Origin: Ascidiaceihabitans donghaensis
GTDB taxonomy: Bacteria; Pseudomonadota; Alphaproteobacteria; Rhodobacterales; Rhodobacteraceae
Reading direction: 5' to 3'
NCBI RefSeq assembly: GCF_900302465.1
Contig: NZ_OMOR01000001.1
Span: 1,984,001-2,048,000 of the forward strand
Length of the DNA stretch: 64,000 nucleotides
Positions 1-9,097 of the stretch are shown piece after piece (within the stretch, counting starts at the first letter, position 1; each line of letters opens with the position of its first letter). The translations under genes were made by a program, and so were the position numbers. The notes beneath the pieces are model-generated. The model was not told the origin of the DNA, made no database searches, and saw only the letters and a list, made by a program, of their open reading frames with translations.

Positions 1-1
1 C

Positions 2-1147
2 ACCGGATCAATCGGGCAAAACACCATCGATCTGATCGCTCGCGACCCTGACGCTTATGATGTCGTGGCCTTAACGGGCGCGCGCAACGTTGAACAGCTT
101 GCCAAAGATGCCCGCCGCCTGAATGCAGATGTGGCGGTGACAGCGGATGACACACAGCTGGACCACTTGCGCGAATTGCTTGCGGGATCGGGCGTCGATG
201 CTGCAGCGGGGCAGGCGGCTTTGCATGAGGCCGCGCAACGCCCTGTGGACTGGTTCATGTCGGCCATCGTGGGCGCCGCGGGCTTGGCCCCAAGCCTGAA
301 CGCTTTGCAACAGGGTGCGACTTTGGCGTTGGCCAATAAGGAATCGCTGGTCTGTGCGGGATCATTGATGCTGGCCACAGCCCAAGGCCACAACGCCCGT
401 ATCCTGCCTGTAGACAGCGAACATTCGGCTGTGTTTCAGGGGCTTGTGGGCGAGGACATGGATGCTGTTGAACGTGTCATCATCACCGCCAGCGGTGGTG
501 CGTTTCGGGATTGGCCCATAGAAAAGCTGCAAGACGCGACGCTGGCGCAGGCCTCGTCTCACCCCAATTGGGACATGGGACAGCGGATCACGATTGATTC
601 TGCGTCTATGTTCAACAAGGCGATGGAGCTGATCGAAACCAAAGAATACTTTGGCGTCGCACCGTCCCGTATCGAAGTGCTGGTGCATCCTGAATCCATG
701 ATCCACGCCCTTGTCGGATTTCACGATGGCGCATTGATGGCGCACGTCGGTCCCCCCGATATGCGCCACGCCATCGGGTACGCGCTGCATTGGCCCGAGC
801 GCAAAACCTTGCCTGTTGAACGCCTTGATCTGGCACAAATCGGCGCTTTGACGTTTCGCGCCCCCGATACTGTGCGCTGGCCCGCGTTGCGTTTGGCGCG
901 CGAAGTGATGGAACGGGGCGGATTGTCGGGGGCCGTTTTCAATGCGGCCAAAGAAGCGGCCTTGGATGGATTTATCGACGGCCACCTGAAATTTACCGCA
1001 ATGGCAGATGTCGTAGATGCGGTTTTGACCGGGATGGACGGACACGGGGGCCATATTGATGACAAGATGACCCTTGATAACGTGGCCCATGTGGACCATT
1101 TGGCACGGATAGCGGCACGGGCCGAAATTAAAAAAAGAGCAGGGTAG
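2..1147 (+). CDS. dxr: 1-deoxy-D-xylulose 5-phosphate reductoisomerase (5' end cut by window)
   Basis: Cytoplasmic enzyme of the MEP isoprenoid pathway; converts DXP to MEP with NADPH and a divalent metal. The reading frame is already open at base 2, and the first visible residues TGSIGQNT belong to the N-terminal NADPH-binding loop, so about ten residues are missing. Visible family motifs are ALANKESLV, the metal-site region VDSEHSAVFQ, SHPNWDMGQRITIDSASM with the NKAMELIE helix, and HPESMIHALV. The 381 visible residues are close to the family length. It is followed after 5 nt by rseP, the usual alphaproteobacterial order (dxr-rseP-bamA). Identity is clear; only the true start is unseen. Confidence 0.96.
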   Translation, partial: TGSIGQNTIDLIARDPDAYDVVALTGARNVEQLAKDARRLNADVAVTADDTQLDHLRELLAGSGVDAAAGQAALHEAAQRPVDWFMSAIVGAAGLAPSLNALQQGATLALANKESLVCAGSLMLATAQGHNARILPVDSEHSAVFQGLVGEDMDAVERVIITASGGAFRDWPIEKLQDATLAQASSHPNWDMGQRITIDSASMFNKAMELIETKEYFGVAPSRIEVLVHPESMIHALVGFHDGALMAHVGPPDMRHAIGYALHWPERKTLPVERLDLAQIGALTFRAPDTVRWPALRLAREVMERGGLSGAVFNAAKEAALDGFIDGHLKFTAMADVVDAVLTGMDGHGGHIDDKMTLDNVAHVDHLARIAARAEIKKRAG

Positions 1148-1152
1148 GCGCA

Positions 1153-2493
1153 TTGGATATTGCATCACTGATTTCGCAGTTTGGCGGCTTTGGCTGGACC
1201 ATTCTGGCATTTGTATTGGCGTTATCCGTCATCGTGGCCATCCATGAATATGGTCACTACATCGTAGGGCGTTGGTCGGGCATCCATGCGGATGTTTTCA
1301 GCATCGGGTTCGGTCCCGTCATCTGGAGCGGCATAGACAAACGCGGCACCCAGTGGCAAATCGCAGCCTTACCGTTTGGGGGCTATGTCAAATTTGCGGG
1401 CGACGCGAACGCGGCATCGGGCAAAGATGAAGACGCTATGGCGCAGGCCGAAGCGGACCCCGTGGCCCTGCGCCGCACCATGCATGGTGCGCCTTTGTGG
1501 GCGCGTGCCGCGACGGTCTTTGCGGGACCTTTGTTTAACTTTGTATTCTCGGCCATCGTGTTTGCTTTTGTGTTTTCCATGACGGGGGCGCCGCGTGATC
1601 CTTTGACCGTTGGTGAAGTTCACCCGACGCCTGTTGTGTCGCAATTGCAGGCCGGTGATGTTGTACTGGCCGTTGCCGGACAGCGGCTTGAGGAAGGTAG
1701 CGTCAGCTTTCCCGCCCAAGACACGCTTCCTAATGAGACCGACGTGACCTATGCCGTGCTGCGCGATGGCGCAGAACTTGACGTGACAGGCCCACACCCG
1801 TTTTCGGCGCGCGTGGGTGGTGTGACACCGCGCGGTGCCGGACAGCGTGCCGGACTGTTGGAAGGGGACGTGATTGTGCAAGCCGATGGCGCGCCGATCG
1901 CCACGTTCGGCGATTTGGTGCGTGCTGTAAAAGCCGTTGAAGGCAAACCTATCGTTTTGTCAGTTTGGCGCGAAGGTACTGTATTTGACGCCGAAATGAT
2001 CCCCAAACGCACAGACGAGCCAAGCGCAGATGGCGGGTTTGAGACGCATTACCGTATTGGCGTCTTCAGCAGCGCTCCGTTTGAAATCGCGACAGAGAGC
2101 CTTGGCCTGACCACTGTGATCCCAGCCGGTATATCCCGCGTCGGCGAGATTATCTCGGGATCCCTGACCGGGCTTAAATACATGATGTCAGGCGATATCA
2201 GCACCTGTAACCTGTCTGGCCCCGTCGGTATCGCACAAACATCGGGTGCGATGGCATCTGCCGGGTTCTTGCCGTTTCTGAATTTCATTGCGGTTCTCAG
2301 CACGGCGGTCGGGTTCCTTAATCTTTTCCCGATCCCCGCATTGGACGGCGGCCATCTGGTATTTTACGCCTATGAGGCTGTCACAGGCAAACCACCCAGC
2401 GACACATGGATGCGTGTGTTGATGACTATTGGTCTGGCTTTGGTGCTGACATTGATGGTCTTTGCGTTGGGCAATGATTTGTTCTGCCCTTAA
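1153..2493 (+). CDS. rseP: RIP zinc metalloprotease RseP (site-2 protease)
   Basis: Inner-membrane intramembrane protease that cleaves anti-sigma factors and remnant signal peptides. The protein is 446 residues. The zinc-binding HEYGH sits at residues 31-35 inside the first membrane helix. PDZ-like segments occupy roughly residues 150-330, and the second metal-binding motif LDGG is near residue 398 in the C-terminal membrane part. The start is a TTG five bases after the dxr stop, with a weak AGGG-type ribosome site inside the end of dxr. A short cysteine-containing C-terminal tail (NDLFCP) follows the last helix. Very likely co-transcribed with dxr; a strong hairpin follows the stop. Confidence 0.95.
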   Translation: MDIASLISQFGGFGWTILAFVLALSVIVAIHEYGHYIVGRWSGIHADVFSIGFGPVIWSGIDKRGTQWQIAALPFGGYVKFAGDANAASGKDEDAMAQAEADPVALRRTMHGAPLWARAATVFAGPLFNFVFSAIVFAFVFSMTGAPRDPLTVGEVHPTPVVSQLQAGDVVLAVAGQRLEEGSVSFPAQDTLPNETDVTYAVLRDGAELDVTGPHPFSARVGGVTPRGAGQRAGLLEGDVIVQADGAPIATFGDLVRAVKAVEGKPIVLSVWREGTVFDAEMIPKRTDEPSADGGFETHYRIGVFSSAPFEIATESLGLTTVIPAGISRVGEIISGSLTGLKYMMSGDISTCNLSGPVGIAQTSGAMASAGFLPFLNFIAVLSTAVGFLNLFPIPALDGGHLVFYAYEAVTGKPPSDTWMRVLMTIGLALVLTLMVFALGNDLFCP

Positions 2494-2523
2494 ATCGAGG
2501 CTGCAAATAAGTCTTTAAACAAG

Positions 2524-2554
2524 AAACGGCGTCAGGATCTGGCGCCGTTTTGCG
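2524..2554 (+). terminator. Rho-independent terminator after rseP
   Basis: Perfect 8-bp stem AAACGGCG (2524-2531) with CGCCGTTT (2543-2550), 11-nt loop, followed by a short T run. It separates dxr-rseP from the small membrane-peptide gene and bamA. Confidence 0.75.
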
Positions 2555-2649
2555 TTCTAGGGGACAGATGCCCAGATTTTGCCACATTTGGCCCTAATGC
2601 AGACAAATTTAGCAGTTACATCCTGACCTCAATGAAAAGGACGTAACAC

Positions 2650-2775
2650 ATGCAAACCATTCAAAGCGGATATCGTGGGCTTGGCCTGTTGATGGAACTC
2701 AACCTTGATCGTGTGCTGTTTGTCGGTTCACTTTTTATTGGTCTCGTCGCGGGCGTTTGGCTTAGCGGTTTGTAG
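2650..2775 (+). CDS. 41-residue hydrophobic small protein, unknown function
   Basis: Not recognised as a named family. It starts at an ATG preceded by AAAAGGA at good spacing and encodes 41 residues: a short amphipathic N-terminus (MQTIQSGYRGLGL) and one predicted membrane helix beginning near RVLFVGSLF. It is bracketed by terminators (2524-2554 and 2804-2829), so it is probably a separate transcription unit in the 382-nt rseP-bamA gap. Nothing else is seen in that gap. Size and shape resemble the 42-residue peptide at 15999-16127, but I see no convincing alignment between them. Function unknown. Confidence 0.65.
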   Translation: MQTIQSGYRGLGLLMELNLDRVLFVGSLFIGLVAGVWLSGL

Positions 2776-2803
2776 TCAACCGCTACATATTGAAATATTT
2801 ATG

Positions 2804-2829
2804 GGCTCCGATACCTAATCGGGGCCTTT
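2804..2829 (+). terminator. Probable terminator upstream of bamA
   Basis: Stem GGCTCCGAT (2804-2812) with ATCGGGGCC (2818-2826), nine pairs including one T-G wobble, 5-nt loop, then TTT. It follows the small peptide gene. Confidence 0.6.
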
Positions 2830-2875
2830 GGCGTTTTGACAAGCCTGCGTAATCTGGGTACTCACAAGGACATCA

Positions 2876-5257
2876 ATGTCTGAAGAGTGGGTTACAACCA
2901 TGAGACTGGGGTCTTCGAGCGGGCGCTTTCAAATGCACAAAAATTATAACGTGATGGGCCGTGTTCTGCGCGCTTGTCTTATTTTATCTTTTCTTTCAGT
3001 GGCTTGGGTGCTGCAAACAGCACAAGCCGAGGCGCAAAACTATCGCTTTGGCAACATTGTTATCGATGGCAACGCGCGTATCGGTGATGCTGCGATCCTC
3101 AGTCAGGCAGGAATCGCCCGTGGCAAAACAGTTTCTGCGGGCCAATTGAACGACGCTTTCCAGAAGCTGCAGAACAGCGGATTGTTCGAAAGCGTTGAAA
3201 TTGTACCGGTAGGGAACACGTTGCGCATTGTTGTTGTGGAATATCCCACGATCAACCGCATCAGCTTTGAGGGCAATCGCCGCATCAAAGATGAAGCCTT
3301 GTCTGCGTTGGTTACATCCGCTGTGCGCCGTGCGTTCAACCCGACAACCGCTGAAAAGGATGCGGCTGCCATCGCGGAAGCCTATTCCAGTGATGGCCGC
3401 TTGGCCGCCCGTGTGTCGCCCCGCATCATTCGCCGCAGCGACAACCGTGTCGATCTGGTCTTTGAAATTTTCGAAGGCGATGTTGTTGAAATCGAACGTC
3501 TTAGCTTTGTCGGCAACCGCGTCTATTCCGACCGCCGTTTGCGCCGCGTTCTAGACACCAAACAGGCCGGTATTTTCCGCACCTTGATCCGCAAAGACAC
3601 CTTTGTGGCTGACCGTATCGAATTCGACAAACAAGTGCTGCAGGATTTCTATTTCTCACGCGGTTACGTCGACTTCCGCACAAATTCAGTAAATGCGGAA
3701 CTTGCGGAAGAACGCGATGGCTATTTCATCGTCTTCAACGTGCAAGAGGGCCAGCAATTTTCGTTTGGTGAAATCACCACAGTCAGTGAACTGAGCGAAG
3801 TCGACAGCGACGACTACCAGTCGGTTATCAAAGTCCGCCCCGGCGTGACCTATTCCCCGACTTTGGTGGAAAATGAAATCTCGCGCATGGAACGTTTGGC
3901 CATTCGTCAGGGTGTGAATTTCTTGCGGGTTGAGCCGCGCATCTCGCGCAATGATCGTGATCTAACGCTTGATATTGAATTCGTGTTGACCCGTGGCCCG
4001 CGCGTGTTCGTGGAACGCATCGACATCGAAGGCAACACAACCACCTTGGACCAAGTGATCCGCCGTCAGTTCCGTGTGGCGGAAGGCGATCCCTTTAACC
4101 CACGCGAAATCCGCGAGAGTGCGGAACGTATCCGCGCACTGGACTTCTTTGAGACGGCGCAAGTGAACGCGCGTGAGGGGTCAAGCCCCGACCAGATCAT
4201 CGTGGACGTTGACGTCGAAGAAAAGCCAACAGGGTCTTTGAACTTTGGCGGGTCTTTTTCGGCATCCAGTGGCTTTGGCCTGGCGATCAGCTTTCAGGAA
4301 CGCAACTTTGTGGGCCGGGGTCAGCAACTGACTTTGTCATTCTCGACTGCGGAAGAATCCGAGCAATACGGCTTTAACTTTGTTGAGCCTGCTTTCTTGG
4401 GGCGCGATGTGGCGTTCGGCTTGCGCTTGGATTACCGCGAAACAGACAGCGACAACCTAACATTCGGGACAGAACGCATCTTGTTCCGCCCCAGCCTGAC
4501 GTTTCCGATCAGCGAATACGGCCGTTTGCAGTTGCGTTATACAGCTTCCCAATCGTCCATGGTGGCCCAAAGCGGTGTGACAGCCAGCCCTGTCATCGAT
4601 CGCGAAATTGCCAGCGGTGATCAATTCACATCTGCTGTCGGTTTCGAATACACCTACGACACGCGCACCGCGAGCGGCGTGGCGGATGGCGGTGTGTTCA
4701 TTCAGGTGGGTTCAGACATTGCGGGTTTCGGTGGTGACAACGAATACATCAAATCCACATTCCGCATTGCGTCGCAGCGTCTTATCTTCAACAACGACAT
4801 CAAGCTCAGCACGTCCATCGAGGGTGGTGCGTTGGCTTGGCGTGGTGGCACAAACCGGACCGACGACCGTTTCATTCTAAGCCAAACCAACATTCGCGGC
4901 TTTGAAAGCGGCGGTATTGGTCCACGCGACATCGGTTCGCCCGGCCGTGATACACTTGGCGGTAACTACTATGTTGCTGCACGCATCGAGGCCGAATTCC
5001 CATTGGGTCTGCCTGAAGAATACGGCATTCGTGGCGCTGTTTTCTATGATGTGGCCAACCTGTGGAACCTCAATTCGGTCAATGCCTCGGGTTCGACGCT
5101 TGCGGGTGAAACGGGTTCGTTCCGTCACGTGATCGGCTTTTCAATCTTGTGGGACACGCCAGTGGGACCATTGCGCTTCAACTTTACTGACGCGATCCGC
5201 AAGGAAGAATTCGACCGCGAGCAGAAGTTCGATCTGACCCTGTCCACAACGTTCTAA
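2876..5257 (+). CDS. bamA: Outer membrane protein assembly factor BamA
   Basis: Omp85-family core of the BAM complex, which folds beta-barrel proteins into the outer membrane. The protein is 793 residues. The chosen ATG has AAGGA six bases upstream; it leaves a hydrophilic extension of about 26 residues before a signal peptide that starts at GRVLRACLIL and is cut near AQAEA. If translation begins at the internal ATG at 2954 the leader has normal length, but that ATG lacks a ribosome site. Five POTRA repeats run to about residue 380-400 (for example PTINRISFEGNRRIKDEAL and VERIDIEGN). The barrel fills the C-terminal half and ends in phenylalanine (LTLSTTF). The downstream gene is skp, its chaperone partner. 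Confidence 0.95.
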   Translation: MSEEWVTTMRLGSSSGRFQMHKNYNVMGRVLRACLILSFLSVAWVLQTAQAEAQNYRFGNIVIDGNARIGDAAILSQAGIARGKTVSAGQLNDAFQKLQNSGLFESVEIVPVGNTLRIVVVEYPTINRISFEGNRRIKDEALSALVTSAVRRAFNPTTAEKDAAAIAEAYSSDGRLAARVSPRIIRRSDNRVDLVFEIFEGDVVEIERLSFVGNRVYSDRRLRRVLDTKQAGIFRTLIRKDTFVADRIEFDKQVLQDFYFSRGYVDFRTNSVNAELAEERDGYFIVFNVQEGQQFSFGEITTVSELSEVDSDDYQSVIKVRPGVTYSPTLVENEISRMERLAIRQGVNFLRVEPRISRNDRDLTLDIEFVLTRGPRVFVERIDIEGNTTTLDQVIRRQFRVAEGDPFNPREIRESAERIRALDFFETAQVNAREGSSPDQIIVDVDVEEKPTGSLNFGGSFSASSGFGLAISFQERNFVGRGQQLTLSFSTAEESEQYGFNFVEPAFLGRDVAFGLRLDYRETDSDNLTFGTERILFRPSLTFPISEYGRLQLRYTASQSSMVAQSGVTASPVIDREIASGDQFTSAVGFEYTYDTRTASGVADGGVFIQVGSDIAGFGGDNEYIKSTFRIASQRLIFNNDIKLSTSIEGGALAWRGGTNRTDDRFILSQTNIRGFESGGIGPRDIGSPGRDTLGGNYYVAARIEAEFPLGLPEEYGIRGAVFYDVANLWNLNSVNASGSTLAGETGSFRHVIGFSILWDTPVGPLRFNFTDAIRKEEFDREQKFDLTLSTTF

Positions 5258-5263
5258 GCTTTG

Positions 5264-5818
5264 ATGCTGCGTGTTTTAATCCTGTGTTGTGCGTTGGTGG
5301 CGATGTCTGTTGCCCCGGCCACAGCACAGGGAACGCCGCCGGTGCGCAGTCCGGTTCTGACAATCGACAGCGACCGCTTGTATCAGAACAGCGATTTTGG
5401 CCGCCGTGTTGTGGCCGAACTGGATGCTTTGGGGGCAAAGCTTTCTTCCGAGAACCGGCGCATTGAAGCGGATCTGGAAGCGGAAGAGCTTGATCTGACC
5501 GACAAGCGCAAAACCATGACACCAGAAGCATTTCGCATTCTTGCCGATGCATTTGACGAAAAAGTTCGTGATATTCGCCAGCAACAACAGAAAAAGACCC
5601 AGTCGCTTAATGCGCGTCTTGATGACCAACAACGCACATTCCTTCTCGCCGTGGCACCCATTCTTGAAGACCTGATGCGAGAAGCCGGGGCCGCCATTAT
5701 TATCGAACGCCGCGACGTCTTTTTAAGTGCCGGTGCCATCGATATTACGGCTGCGGCGATTGCACGTATCAACAAGACCTTGGGCGCAGGCGACGCACCG
5801 CTACCGTCGGGCGACTAA
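5264..5818 (+). CDS. skp: Periplasmic chaperone Skp/OmpH family
   Basis: Periplasmic holdase that delivers outer membrane proteins to BamA. The protein is 184 residues from the ATG at 5264 (a TTG at 5261 is also in frame). It has a signal peptide MLRVLILCCALVAMSVAPAT with cleavage near ATA-QG. The mature protein opens with the family sequence VLTIDSDRLYQNSDFG, followed by a long charged helical stretch (about residues 45-125) expected to form the tentacle coiled coil, and a C-terminal strand region (AAIIIERRDVFLSAGAIDIT). It lies six bases after bamA and is surely co-transcribed. In many alphaproteobacteria lpxD would come next; here fabZ does. Confidence 0.9.
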   Translation: MLRVLILCCALVAMSVAPATAQGTPPVRSPVLTIDSDRLYQNSDFGRRVVAELDALGAKLSSENRRIEADLEAEELDLTDKRKTMTPEAFRILADAFDEKVRDIRQQQQKKTQSLNARLDDQQRTFLLAVAPILEDLMREAGAAIIIERRDVFLSAGAIDITAAAIARINKTLGAGDAPLPSGD

Positions 5819-5893
5819 GCCTCTCTCTTGCTCCGCCAAGCGTGGCTTGCTAGGCAGGGGGTAACATTATTTAACACCAAGAAATGAGCAGCT

Positions 5894-6358
5894 ATGAGTA
5901 CCGAGCTACTGAGCGCCGACATCCAACTGATCCAACGCATTTTGCCGCACCGCTACCCGTTTTTGCTGGTGGATAAGGTTGTCGATATCGATGGCACCCA
6001 ATCGGCGCGCGGCATCAAAAACGTCACAATGAACGAACCGCATTTCCAAGGCCACTTTCCGGGAAACCCGATCATGCCCGGCGTCACCATCGTTGAAGCC
6101 ATGGCGCAAACGGCCGCTGTGATGGTCGGCACTGCGCTGGAAATGGCCGACAAGGAAATGTTGGTCTATTTTATGGCCATCGACGCCTGTAAGTTCCGCC
6201 GCAAGGTCATCCCCGGCGACGTCCTTGAATTGAAGCTGACAACAGTCCGCGGCAAGCCGGGTGGAAAAGTCTGGAAATTCTCCGGTGTGGCTGAAGTCGA
6301 TGGTGAAATGGCCGCCGAAGCGCAATTTACCGCAATGATGGATTTGCCCAAGGAATGA
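5894..6358 (+). CDS. fabZ: 3-hydroxyacyl-ACP dehydratase FabZ
   Basis: Type II fatty acid synthesis dehydratase, single hotdog fold, cytoplasmic. It is 154 residues, normal length. Active-site motif [11 protein letters not shown] contains the catalytic His, and the Glu follows in [21 protein letters not shown] and the C-terminal [20 protein letters not shown] are typical. It supplies the same hydroxyacyl-ACP branch point used by LpxA. Its stop overlaps the lpxA start by four bases (ATGA), indicating translational coupling. Confidence 0.96.
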   Translation: MSTELLSADIQLIQRILPHRYPFLLVDKVVDIDGTQSARGIKNVTMNEPHFQGHFPGNPIMPGVTIVEAMAQTAAVMVGTALEMADKEMLVYFMAIDACKFRRKVIPGDVLELKLTTVRGKPGGKVWKFSGVAEVDGEMAAEAQFTAMMDLPKE

Positions 6359-7146
6359 GTGCCATGCACAATGTTCACCCTTCAGCTGTAATAGAAAACG
6401 GCGCTGTCATTGATCCCACAGCCAAAGTTGGCCCGTTTTGCGTGGTTGGTCCTGACGTTGTTCTGGGCCCCGATGTGGAGCTGAAAAGCCATGTGGTGGT
6501 GACTGGCAAAACGACAGTCGGCGAAGGCACGGTGATTTTTTCTTTTGCGGTCATCGGGGAAATTCCACAGGATTTGAAGTTCAAAGGCGAAAGTTCTGCT
6601 TTGCAGATCGGGGCGCGGAACCGCATTCGGGAACATGTCACCATGAACGCTGGCACCGAAGGGGGCGGCGGTGTAACCAAGATCGGCGACGACGGCTTGT
6701 TTATGGCCGGGTGTCACATCGCCCATGATGCCATTGTAGGCAACCGTGTCATTGTTGTGAATTCTGCTGCGATCGCGGGACACTGTGTCTTGGAAGACGA
6801 TGTGATTGTGGGCGGGCTTGCAGGCATTCACCAGTTTGTGCGCATCGGCAAAGGTGCCATCATTGGTGCTGTGACCATGGTGACAAACGACGTCATTCCT
6901 TACGGCCTTGTGCAGGCGCCACGCGGCGAATTGGACGGTCTGAACCTTGTCGGGCTGAAACGGCGTGGGGTTGTACGGTCCGACATCACGGCATTGCGGG
7001 CGGCCTTCCAGATGTTGGCGCAGGGCGAGGGTACGTTTCACGACCGTGCTGCGCGTCTTGGGGCTGAGACGGACAGCAGTTTTGTAAAAGAAATCGTAGA
7101 CTTTGTGATGGGCGACAGTGACCGGTCGTTCCTGACGCCGCGCTGA
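6355..7146 (+). CDS. lpxA: UDP-N-acetylglucosamine acyltransferase LpxA
   Basis: First enzyme of lipid A synthesis; transfers a 3-hydroxyacyl chain from ACP to UDP-GlcNAc. The 263-residue protein shows the left-handed beta-helix hexapeptide repeats ([20 protein letters not shown] and onward) over about the first 190 residues. The catalytic His lies in [12 protein letters not shown], and [14 protein letters not shown] follows. A helical C-terminus ends in [13 protein letters not shown]. Either the ATG at 6355 (overlapping the fabZ stop) or the ATG at 6364 could be used. The gene shares one base with lpxI at its end. Confidence 0.96.
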   Translation: MSAMHNVHPSAVIENGAVIDPTAKVGPFCVVGPDVVLGPDVELKSHVVVTGKTTVGEGTVIFSFAVIGEIPQDLKFKGESSALQIGARNRIREHVTMNAGTEGGGGVTKIGDDGLFMAGCHIAHDAIVGNRVIVVNSAAIAGHCVLEDDVIVGGLAGIHQFVRIGKGAIIGAVTMVTNDVIPYGLVQAPRGELDGLNLVGLKRRGVVRSDITALRAAFQMLAQGEGTFHDRAARLGAETDSSFVKEIVDFVMGDSDRSFLTPR

Positions 7147-7937
7147 TGCTTGCGCTGATTTGTGGTTCTGGCGCACTGCCTGCAAAAGTGGCGCAGGCGC
7201 AGCCCGAATTCCCGCTTGTCTGCGCTATGGCGGGATCGGTTCCGGACGCCTTGGATGTTGATCTGACGTTTCGGCTTGAAACACTTGGAACGCTTTTGAT
7301 TGAACTTGGTCACCACGGTGTCACGGACGTGTGTCTTTGTGGTGCAATTGATCGCCCCGTGCTGGACCCGAACGCGTTGGACGAACATACCAAACCCTTG
7401 GTCCCTTTGATTGCGGGCGCTCTGGGTGCGGGGGATGATGGGGCGCTTCGTGCGATCATGGGGCTTTTTGAGCAAACAGGGTTCACCGTTCGTGCCGCGC
7501 ATGAATTGGCGCCTGATCTTGTGGCACAGCCCGGTGTTCTGTCTGAAAAATGGCCCGATGCGCAAATGCGCAAAGATGCCAAGCTTGGCGCGGATGTTTT
7601 GGCGGCATTGGCGCCGATGGACGTTGGGCAAGCTTGTGTGACGGGCGGAGGCCAGCTTTTGGGTATGGAAACCATCGGCGGCACAGACTTCTTGTTGGCA
7701 CATCTGCCGCAAACCCCGCTGCGCAAACACGGCGTCCTGATCAAGGGGCCGAAATTGGGACAAGACACGCGCGCCGATATGCCGACGATCGGCCCTGATA
7801 CTATTTTGGCAGTCATCAAAGCCGAACTTGCAGGCATTGTTATTGACGCAGGCGACGTGATTGTTCTGGAACCGGATCGCTGTGTGGAACTCGCAAATAA
7901 TGCGGACATCGTTCTTTGGGCGCGCAGCGGTGAGTGA
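7146..7937 (+). CDS. lpxI: UDP-2,3-diacylglucosamine diphosphatase LpxI
   Basis: Hydrolyses UDP-2,3-diacylglucosamine to lipid X in the cytoplasm. This is the alphaproteobacterial replacement for LpxH, unrelated in sequence (DUF1009 family). The 263 residues begin LALICGSGALPAKVAQAQ. They contain the family segments LCGAIDRP and the C-terminal VTGGGQLLGMETIGGTDFLL and KGPKLGQDTRADMPTIGPDT. The position between lpxA and lpxB is diagnostic. It starts on the last base of lpxA and its end overlaps lpxB by eight bases, so the three genes are translationally linked. Confidence 0.93.
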   Translation: MLALICGSGALPAKVAQAQPEFPLVCAMAGSVPDALDVDLTFRLETLGTLLIELGHHGVTDVCLCGAIDRPVLDPNALDEHTKPLVPLIAGALGAGDDGALRAIMGLFEQTGFTVRAAHELAPDLVAQPGVLSEKWPDAQMRKDAKLGADVLAALAPMDVGQACVTGGGQLLGMETIGGTDFLLAHLPQTPLRKHGVLIKGPKLGQDTRADMPTIGPDTILAVIKAELAGIVIDAGDVIVLEPDRCVELANNADIVLWARSGE

Positions 7938-9096
7938 TCCGTTGCGTGTCTTTGTGATCGCAGGCGAGCCGTCCGGCGACAAGCTGGGCGGGGCCTTGAT
8001 GGCAGGGTTGAAGCAGCTCAGGCCCGATGTGGCATTCGACGGTATTGGGGGCGAACACATGCAAGCCCAAGGGCTGAGCAGTCGTTTTGATATGAACGAA
8101 CTCAGTCTTATGGGCATCGCCGAGATTTTGCCCAAGTACCGCCAATTGAAACGGCGCATACGCGATACAGCTCAAGCCGTTGTCGCCATGGCGCCTGACG
8201 TTCTGATTACCATCGACAGTCCGGATTTTTGCTTGCGGGTCGCCAGTCAGGTCAAGGCCGCGTCAGATATCCGCTGCGTTCATTATGTGGCCCCGACGGT
8301 TTGGGCGTGGCGCCCGGGGCGTGCTCTAAAAATGGCAAAAGTGATCGACCACGTTCTGGCACTGTTTCCCTTTGAGCCACCCTACATGGAAGCTGCAGGC
8401 ATGGAGTGTGATTTTGTCGGCCATCCTGTGGTCAGCGAACCCAAAGTATCCGCGCAAGACGCTGCATCTTTCAAAACACGGCACAATCTGGATGATGCCA
8501 CACCGCTGTTGCTGCTGTTGCCCGGGTCACGGCGCAGCGAAGTCACATGGTTGGGGCCTGTTTTGGGTGAAACTTTGGCGCACCTTGCGCCACAACACCC
8601 CAACATGAAGGTGGTTGTGCCCGCGGCAGGCCCCGTGGCGGGACTGGTGGAAGACATGGCGCGGTCCTGGGCTGTGCCTTCGGTTCTTTTAGATCCGCGG
8701 GAAAAACCGTTGGGACAAGCCCAGGCCGAAAAACGGGACGCTTTTGCGGCCGCTGACTTTGCTTTGGCCGTGTCCGGCACAGTTGCCTTGGAATTGTCTG
8801 CAGCACGCACCCCGATGGTCAGTGTGTTTGATATGGGGTGGATCAGTCGCCAGATTATCAAACGGATGGTGATCACGGACACTGGCAACCTTATCAATCT
8901 GGTCAGCGACACGCGGCATGTTCCGGAATTTGTCGCTGAAAATTGCCGTGCAGACCTCATCGCGGATGGGTTAAACGGCTTGATGCAGAACCCCACGCTT
9001 CAGTTGGAAGCGATGGCCGATACGATGCAAAAGTTGGGTGAAGAGGGTGAAGACCCCGGACTGCGTGCTGCAAAAGCGGTTCTCAAACGGCTTTAG
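7930..9096 (+). CDS. lpxB: Lipid-A-disaccharide synthase LpxB
   Basis: Glycosyltransferase (GT19) that joins lipid X and UDP-2,3-diacylglucosamine. I place the start at the GTG at 7930, eight bases inside lpxI. This gives 388 residues and the family N-terminus DPLRVFVIAGEPSGDKLGG; an upstream in-frame ATG would add 23 residues encoded over lpxI. Typical motifs are TIDSPDFCLRVA, HYVAPTVWAWRPGRALK and LLPGSRRSEV. Sugar-binding residues are expected around ADFALAVSGTVALEL. Last gene of the envelope operon; the double-hairpin repeat at 9098 follows two bases after its stop. Confidence 0.95.
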   Translation: MSDPLRVFVIAGEPSGDKLGGALMAGLKQLRPDVAFDGIGGEHMQAQGLSSRFDMNELSLMGIAEILPKYRQLKRRIRDTAQAVVAMAPDVLITIDSPDFCLRVASQVKAASDIRCVHYVAPTVWAWRPGRALKMAKVIDHVLALFPFEPPYMEAAGMECDFVGHPVVSEPKVSAQDAASFKTRHNLDDATPLLLLLPGSRRSEVTWLGPVLGETLAHLAPQHPNMKVVVPAAGPVAGLVEDMARSWAVPSVLLDPREKPLGQAQAEKRDAFAAADFALAVSGTVALELSAARTPMVSVFDMGWISRQIIKRMVITDTGNLINLVSDTRHVPEFVAENCRADLIADGLNGLMQNPTLQLEAMADTMQKLGEEGEDPGLRAAKAVLKRL

Positions 9097-9097
9097 G

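Noticed and set aside
362-1210. Long open frame antisense to dxr
   Set aside because: High-GC shadow of dxr; no ribosome site, composition rich in His/Arg/Gly and no family motif.
7038-8159. 373-codon open frame antisense to lpxI and lpxB
   Set aside because: Runs opposite two well-identified overlapping genes; sequence has no recognisable domain.
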